64,000 bases of DNA from Flavobacterium sp. 20NA77.7 (GTDB lineage: Bacteria > Bacteroidota > Bacteroidia > Flavobacteriales > Flavobacteriaceae). The position numbers and the translations under genes are program-made. Below the pieces are notes generated by a model, which saw only the letters and a list, made by a program, of their open reading frames with translations, was not told the origin of the DNA and did no database searches. The stretch covers positions 1,984,001-2,048,000 of the forward strand of contig NZ_CP133721.1 of assembly GCF_031326205.1 (NCBI RefSeq), written 5' to 3'. Of the stretch, positions 61,671-64,000 are shown piece after piece; position 1 is the first letter of the stretch; each line of letters begins with the position of its first letter.

Positions 61671-63074
61671 TTAATGATGATCGTGACCTGGTTTACTATC
61701 TCCTCTTTCTCTCTTGAAATTATCTCCAGAAGACTTTAAGATTGTTTTTACTTCTGCTTGAGCAATTACAGGGAAACTTCTAGAATATAATAAGAATAAT
61801 ACAAAGAAGAAACCAATTGTTCCAATGTAGATTCCAGCATCAACAAATGTTGGTTGGAACATCGTCCAAGAAGATGGTAAATAATCTCTATGTAAAGAGG
61901 TAACAATGATTACAAATCGTTCAAACCACATTCCTATATTTACCACAATAGAAATAATGAATGAAAATGCAATACTTGTTCTTAATTTTTTAGACCACAT
62001 GAACTGAGGTGAGAATACGTTACAAGTCATCATTAACCAATATGACCACCAGTAAGGCCCTGTAGCTCTATTCAAGAAAGCATATTGTTCATACTCTACT
62101 CCTGAATACCAAGCTACAAATAACTCAGTAATATATGCACAACCTACTATTGAACCTGTAATCATGATTACAATATTCATTAATTCGATATGTTGAACCG
62201 TAATATAATCTTCTAAATTAGACACTTTTCTCATGATGATTAACAAGGTGTTTACCATAGCAAATCCTGAGAAAATAGCTCCAGCTACGAAATATGGAGG
62301 CAAAATTGTAGTATGCCAACCCGGGATAACTGAAGTTGCGAAGTCAAATGATACAATAGTGTGAACAGAAAGTACAAGTGGCGTAGCTAAACCTGCTAAC
62401 ACTAATGAAACTTCTTCAAAACGTTGCCAATCTTTAGCTCTGCCACTCCATCCAAAAGAAAGGATAGAATATACTCTCTTAGTAAATGGAGTAACGGCTC
62501 TATCTCTTAACATTGCAAAATCTGGTAATAAACCTGTCCACCAGAAAACCAATGAAACAGATAAATAAGTAGAAATTGCAAATACGTCCCATAATAATGG
62601 TGAGTTAAAGTTTACCCATAATGATCCAAATTGATTTGGAATTGGTAATACCCAATACCCTAACCATGGACGTCCCATGTGAATAATTGGGAATAAACCC
62701 GCTTGTACTACTGAGAAAATAGTCATGGCTTCAGCAGAACGGTTAATAGCCATTCTCCATTTTTGACGGAATAATAATAATACCGCTGAGATAAGTGTTC
62801 CGGCGTGACCAATACCAACCCACCAAACGAAGTTAGTAATATCCCAAGCCCAACCAATTGTTTTATTTAATCCCCATGTTCCAATTCCGGTAGAAATGGT
62901 ATAAACCATACATCCTAATCCCCAAAGGAATGCAGCTAATGCAATAGTAAATACTGTCCACCATAGTTTATTAGCTCTTCCTTCTACAGGTCTAGCAACA
63001 TCAACTGTTATATCGTGATAACTTTTATCACCAATAACAAGAGGCTTTCTAATGGGTGCTTCGTAATGAGACAT
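61671..63074 (-). CDS. actC: alternative complex III subunit ActC (NrfD/PsrC family)
   Basis: The 467-residue, ten-span membrane protein carries the quinol site of the complex. The NrfD family pattern is clear: FVWWVGIGHAGTLISAVLLLFRQ, HMGRPWLGYWVLP, FAISTYLSVSLVFWWTGLLPD and GWHTTILPPYFVAGAIFSG. The C-terminus is charged and ends PGHDHH. It begins 25 nt after the actB stop. Confidence 0.96.
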   Translation of the reverse strand: MSHYEAPIRKPLVIGDKSYHDITVDVARPVEGRANKLWWTVFTIALAAFLWGLGCMVYTISTGIGTWGLNKTIGWAWDITNFVWWVGIGHAGTLISAVLLLFRQKWRMAINRSAEAMTIFSVVQAGLFPIIHMGRPWLGYWVLPIPNQFGSLWVNFNSPLLWDVFAISTYLSVSLVFWWTGLLPDFAMLRDRAVTPFTKRVYSILSFGWSGRAKDWQRFEEVSLVLAGLATPLVLSVHTIVSFDFATSVIPGWHTTILPPYFVAGAIFSGFAMVNTLLIIMRKVSNLEDYITVQHIELMNIVIMITGSIVGCAYITELFVAWYSGVEYEQYAFLNRATGPYWWSYWLMMTCNVFSPQFMWSKKLRTSIAFSFIISIVVNIGMWFERFVIIVTSLHRDYLPSSWTMFQPTFVDAGIYIGTIGFFFVLFLLYSRSFPVIAQAEVKTILKSSGDNFKRERGDSKPGHDHH

Positions 63075-63099
63075 AATCCTTTATATTGTATTTCTGTTA

Positions 63100-64000
63100 T
63101 TAAATTTCTTTATCGTTTCTTACTTTCACGTGGTAGAACACATTTGGTTTTGTTCCAATATGCTCTAACAAATGATATGATCTATCAGATTCAGCTAATT
63201 TTGCCACATCAGAAGTAGCATCATTAACGTCCCCAAAAATCATAGCTCCTGATGTACATGCTGCAGAACATGCTGTTGCAAATTCATTAGTTTCAACTGC
63301 TCTACCTTCTTTTTTAGCTTTCAAGATGGTTGCTTGAGTCATTTGAATACACATAGAACATTTTTCCATTACCCCACGAGAACGTACATTCACATCTGGA
63401 TTTAACACCATACGACCTAAATCGTCATTCATGTGGTAATTAAATTCATCATTCTTATTGTATAAGAACCAGTTAAAACGACGTACTTTATATGGACAGT
63501 TGTTAGCGCAATAACGTGTTCCAACACATCTGTTGTAAGCCATATGATTTTGACCTTGACGAGAGTGTGATGTAGCTGCTACTGGACAAACTGTTTCACA
63601 TGGTGCATGATTACAATGTTGACACATTACAGGTTGGAAAGCAACTTGTGGATTTTCTGAAGGATCTTCCATACTTGTGAAAGTAGAAATAGAGCTCATT
63701 AATCCGTCTGCTGATTCTTTTTTATCAATATCACCTGCAAAAGTTTCCTCTGAAGAATAATATCTATCAATACGTAACCAATGCATATCACGGCTTCTTC
63801 TAACTTCAGATTTACCAACAACTGGTACATTATTTTCAGCATGACATGCAATTACACACGCCCCACATCCTGTACAAGCATTTAAATCTATTGATAAATT
63901 AAAATGGTGCCCTGTTGAACGATCAAAAGAAGTCCATAAATCAACCTTAGATGCAGGCGTTTCTTTATGATCTAATGAAACAACTGGTTTTGGGTTATAT
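63100..64000 (-). CDS. actB: alternative complex III subunit ActB, Fe-S domain, partial (5' part beyond window)
   Basis: The frame is open to the window edge, so only the C-terminal ~299 codons are visible. They hold the ferredoxin-like domain with four cluster motifs: CTGCGACVIACHAENN, CQHCNHAPCETVCPV, CVGTRYCANNCPYKVRRFN with CSMC, and the late CSAACTSGAM. In full-length ActB a molybdopterin-oxidoreductase-like domain, without cofactor, precedes this part. It passes electrons between the Fe-S and heme subunits. It leads into actC on the same strand. Confidence 0.95.
   Translation of the reverse strand, partial: YNPKPVVSLDHKETPASKVDLWTSFDRSTGHHFNLSIDLNACTGCGACVIACHAENNVPVVGKSEVRRSRDMHWLRIDRYYSSEETFAGDIDKKESADGLMSSISTFTSMEDPSENPQVAFQPVMCQHCNHAPCETVCPVAATSHSRQGQNHMAYNRCVGTRYCANNCPYKVRRFNWFLYNKNDEFNYHMNDDLGRMVLNPDVNVRSRGVMEKCSMCIQMTQATILKAKKEGRAVETNEFATACSAACTSGAMIFGDVNDATSDVAKLAESDRSYHLLEHIGTKPNVFYHVKVRNDKEI

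Overview
The window is chromosomal DNA of a member of the Bacteroidota, almost certainly a Flavobacteriaceae species close to Flavobacterium. The signs are AT-rich DNA, promoters with the Bacteroidota -7 consensus TAnnTTTG and little use of Shine-Dalgarno sites, type IX secretion genes (SprA, a PorP/SprF protein and a substrate with a type B C-terminal domain), alternative complex III, and a TonB-dependent receptor. Nearly all DNA is coding. I saw no rRNA, tRNA, CRISPR array, prophage or intact insertion sequence.

Layout. 1-2949: a partial alpha/beta hydrolase and pdxJ (minus), divergent from a CBS-domain protein and nadK. 3059-8783: an envelope operon (DUF6089 protein, uppS, bamA, two OmpH/Skp chaperones) closed by a strong terminator, then murI. 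9611-11249: a structured intergenic element, a gamma-carbonic-anhydrase-like protein and a PorP/SprF protein. 11267-19255: a 2662-residue secreted adhesin-like protein with twelve near-identical 261-bp repeats. 19348-26004: a NifU-type Fe-S protein, an MscS channel, tsaB, an efflux adaptor plus TolC pair without a pump, and a DUF4403 lipoprotein. 26006-31134: two minus-strand operons for cytochrome oxidase assembly (a Cys-less SCO-like protein, SCO, DUF420, a small CxxC protein) and structure (cyoE, two subunit III genes, subunit IV). 31204-42898: deoC, vanZ, gcvH, sprA, ruvA, maeB. 42980-50640: a probable sucrose utilisation locus (fructokinase-like kinase, GH100-like glycosidase, SLC45/SUT-like permease, exported glutaredoxin-like protein, TonB receptor without SusD, LacI regulator with twin operators). 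50633-55764: queG with a missing start codon, a four-helix-bundle gene, ruvB with a duplicated promoter/start region, DUF4286, rsmA and mgtE. 56084-64000: cytochrome oxidase subunits I and II and alternative complex III (actF, E, D, C and partial B).

How it works together. Three themes stand out. The first is outer-membrane and surface biogenesis: BamA, Skp-like chaperones and UppS build the envelope, SprA forms the type IX translocon, and the giant adhesin with its PorP/SprF partner is a likely cargo pair. The second is aerobic respiration: alternative complex III passes electrons from quinol to the cytochrome oxidase encoded beside it, while the remaining oxidase subunits, heme O synthase and copper-delivery factors lie in a second locus. 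The third is an inducible sugar locus under its own LacI repressor.

Items most worth a second look: the homogenised A/B repeat array with paired cysteines; a 70-bp duplication that copies the ruvB promoter and start codon; two related hairpin elements in convergent gaps (9611-9670 and 55788-55871); the queG start lost beside the four-helix-bundle gene; the twin LacI operators spaced 21 bp with a possible third site inside the receptor gene; and the Cys-less SCO-like protein paired with a small exported CAMC protein.
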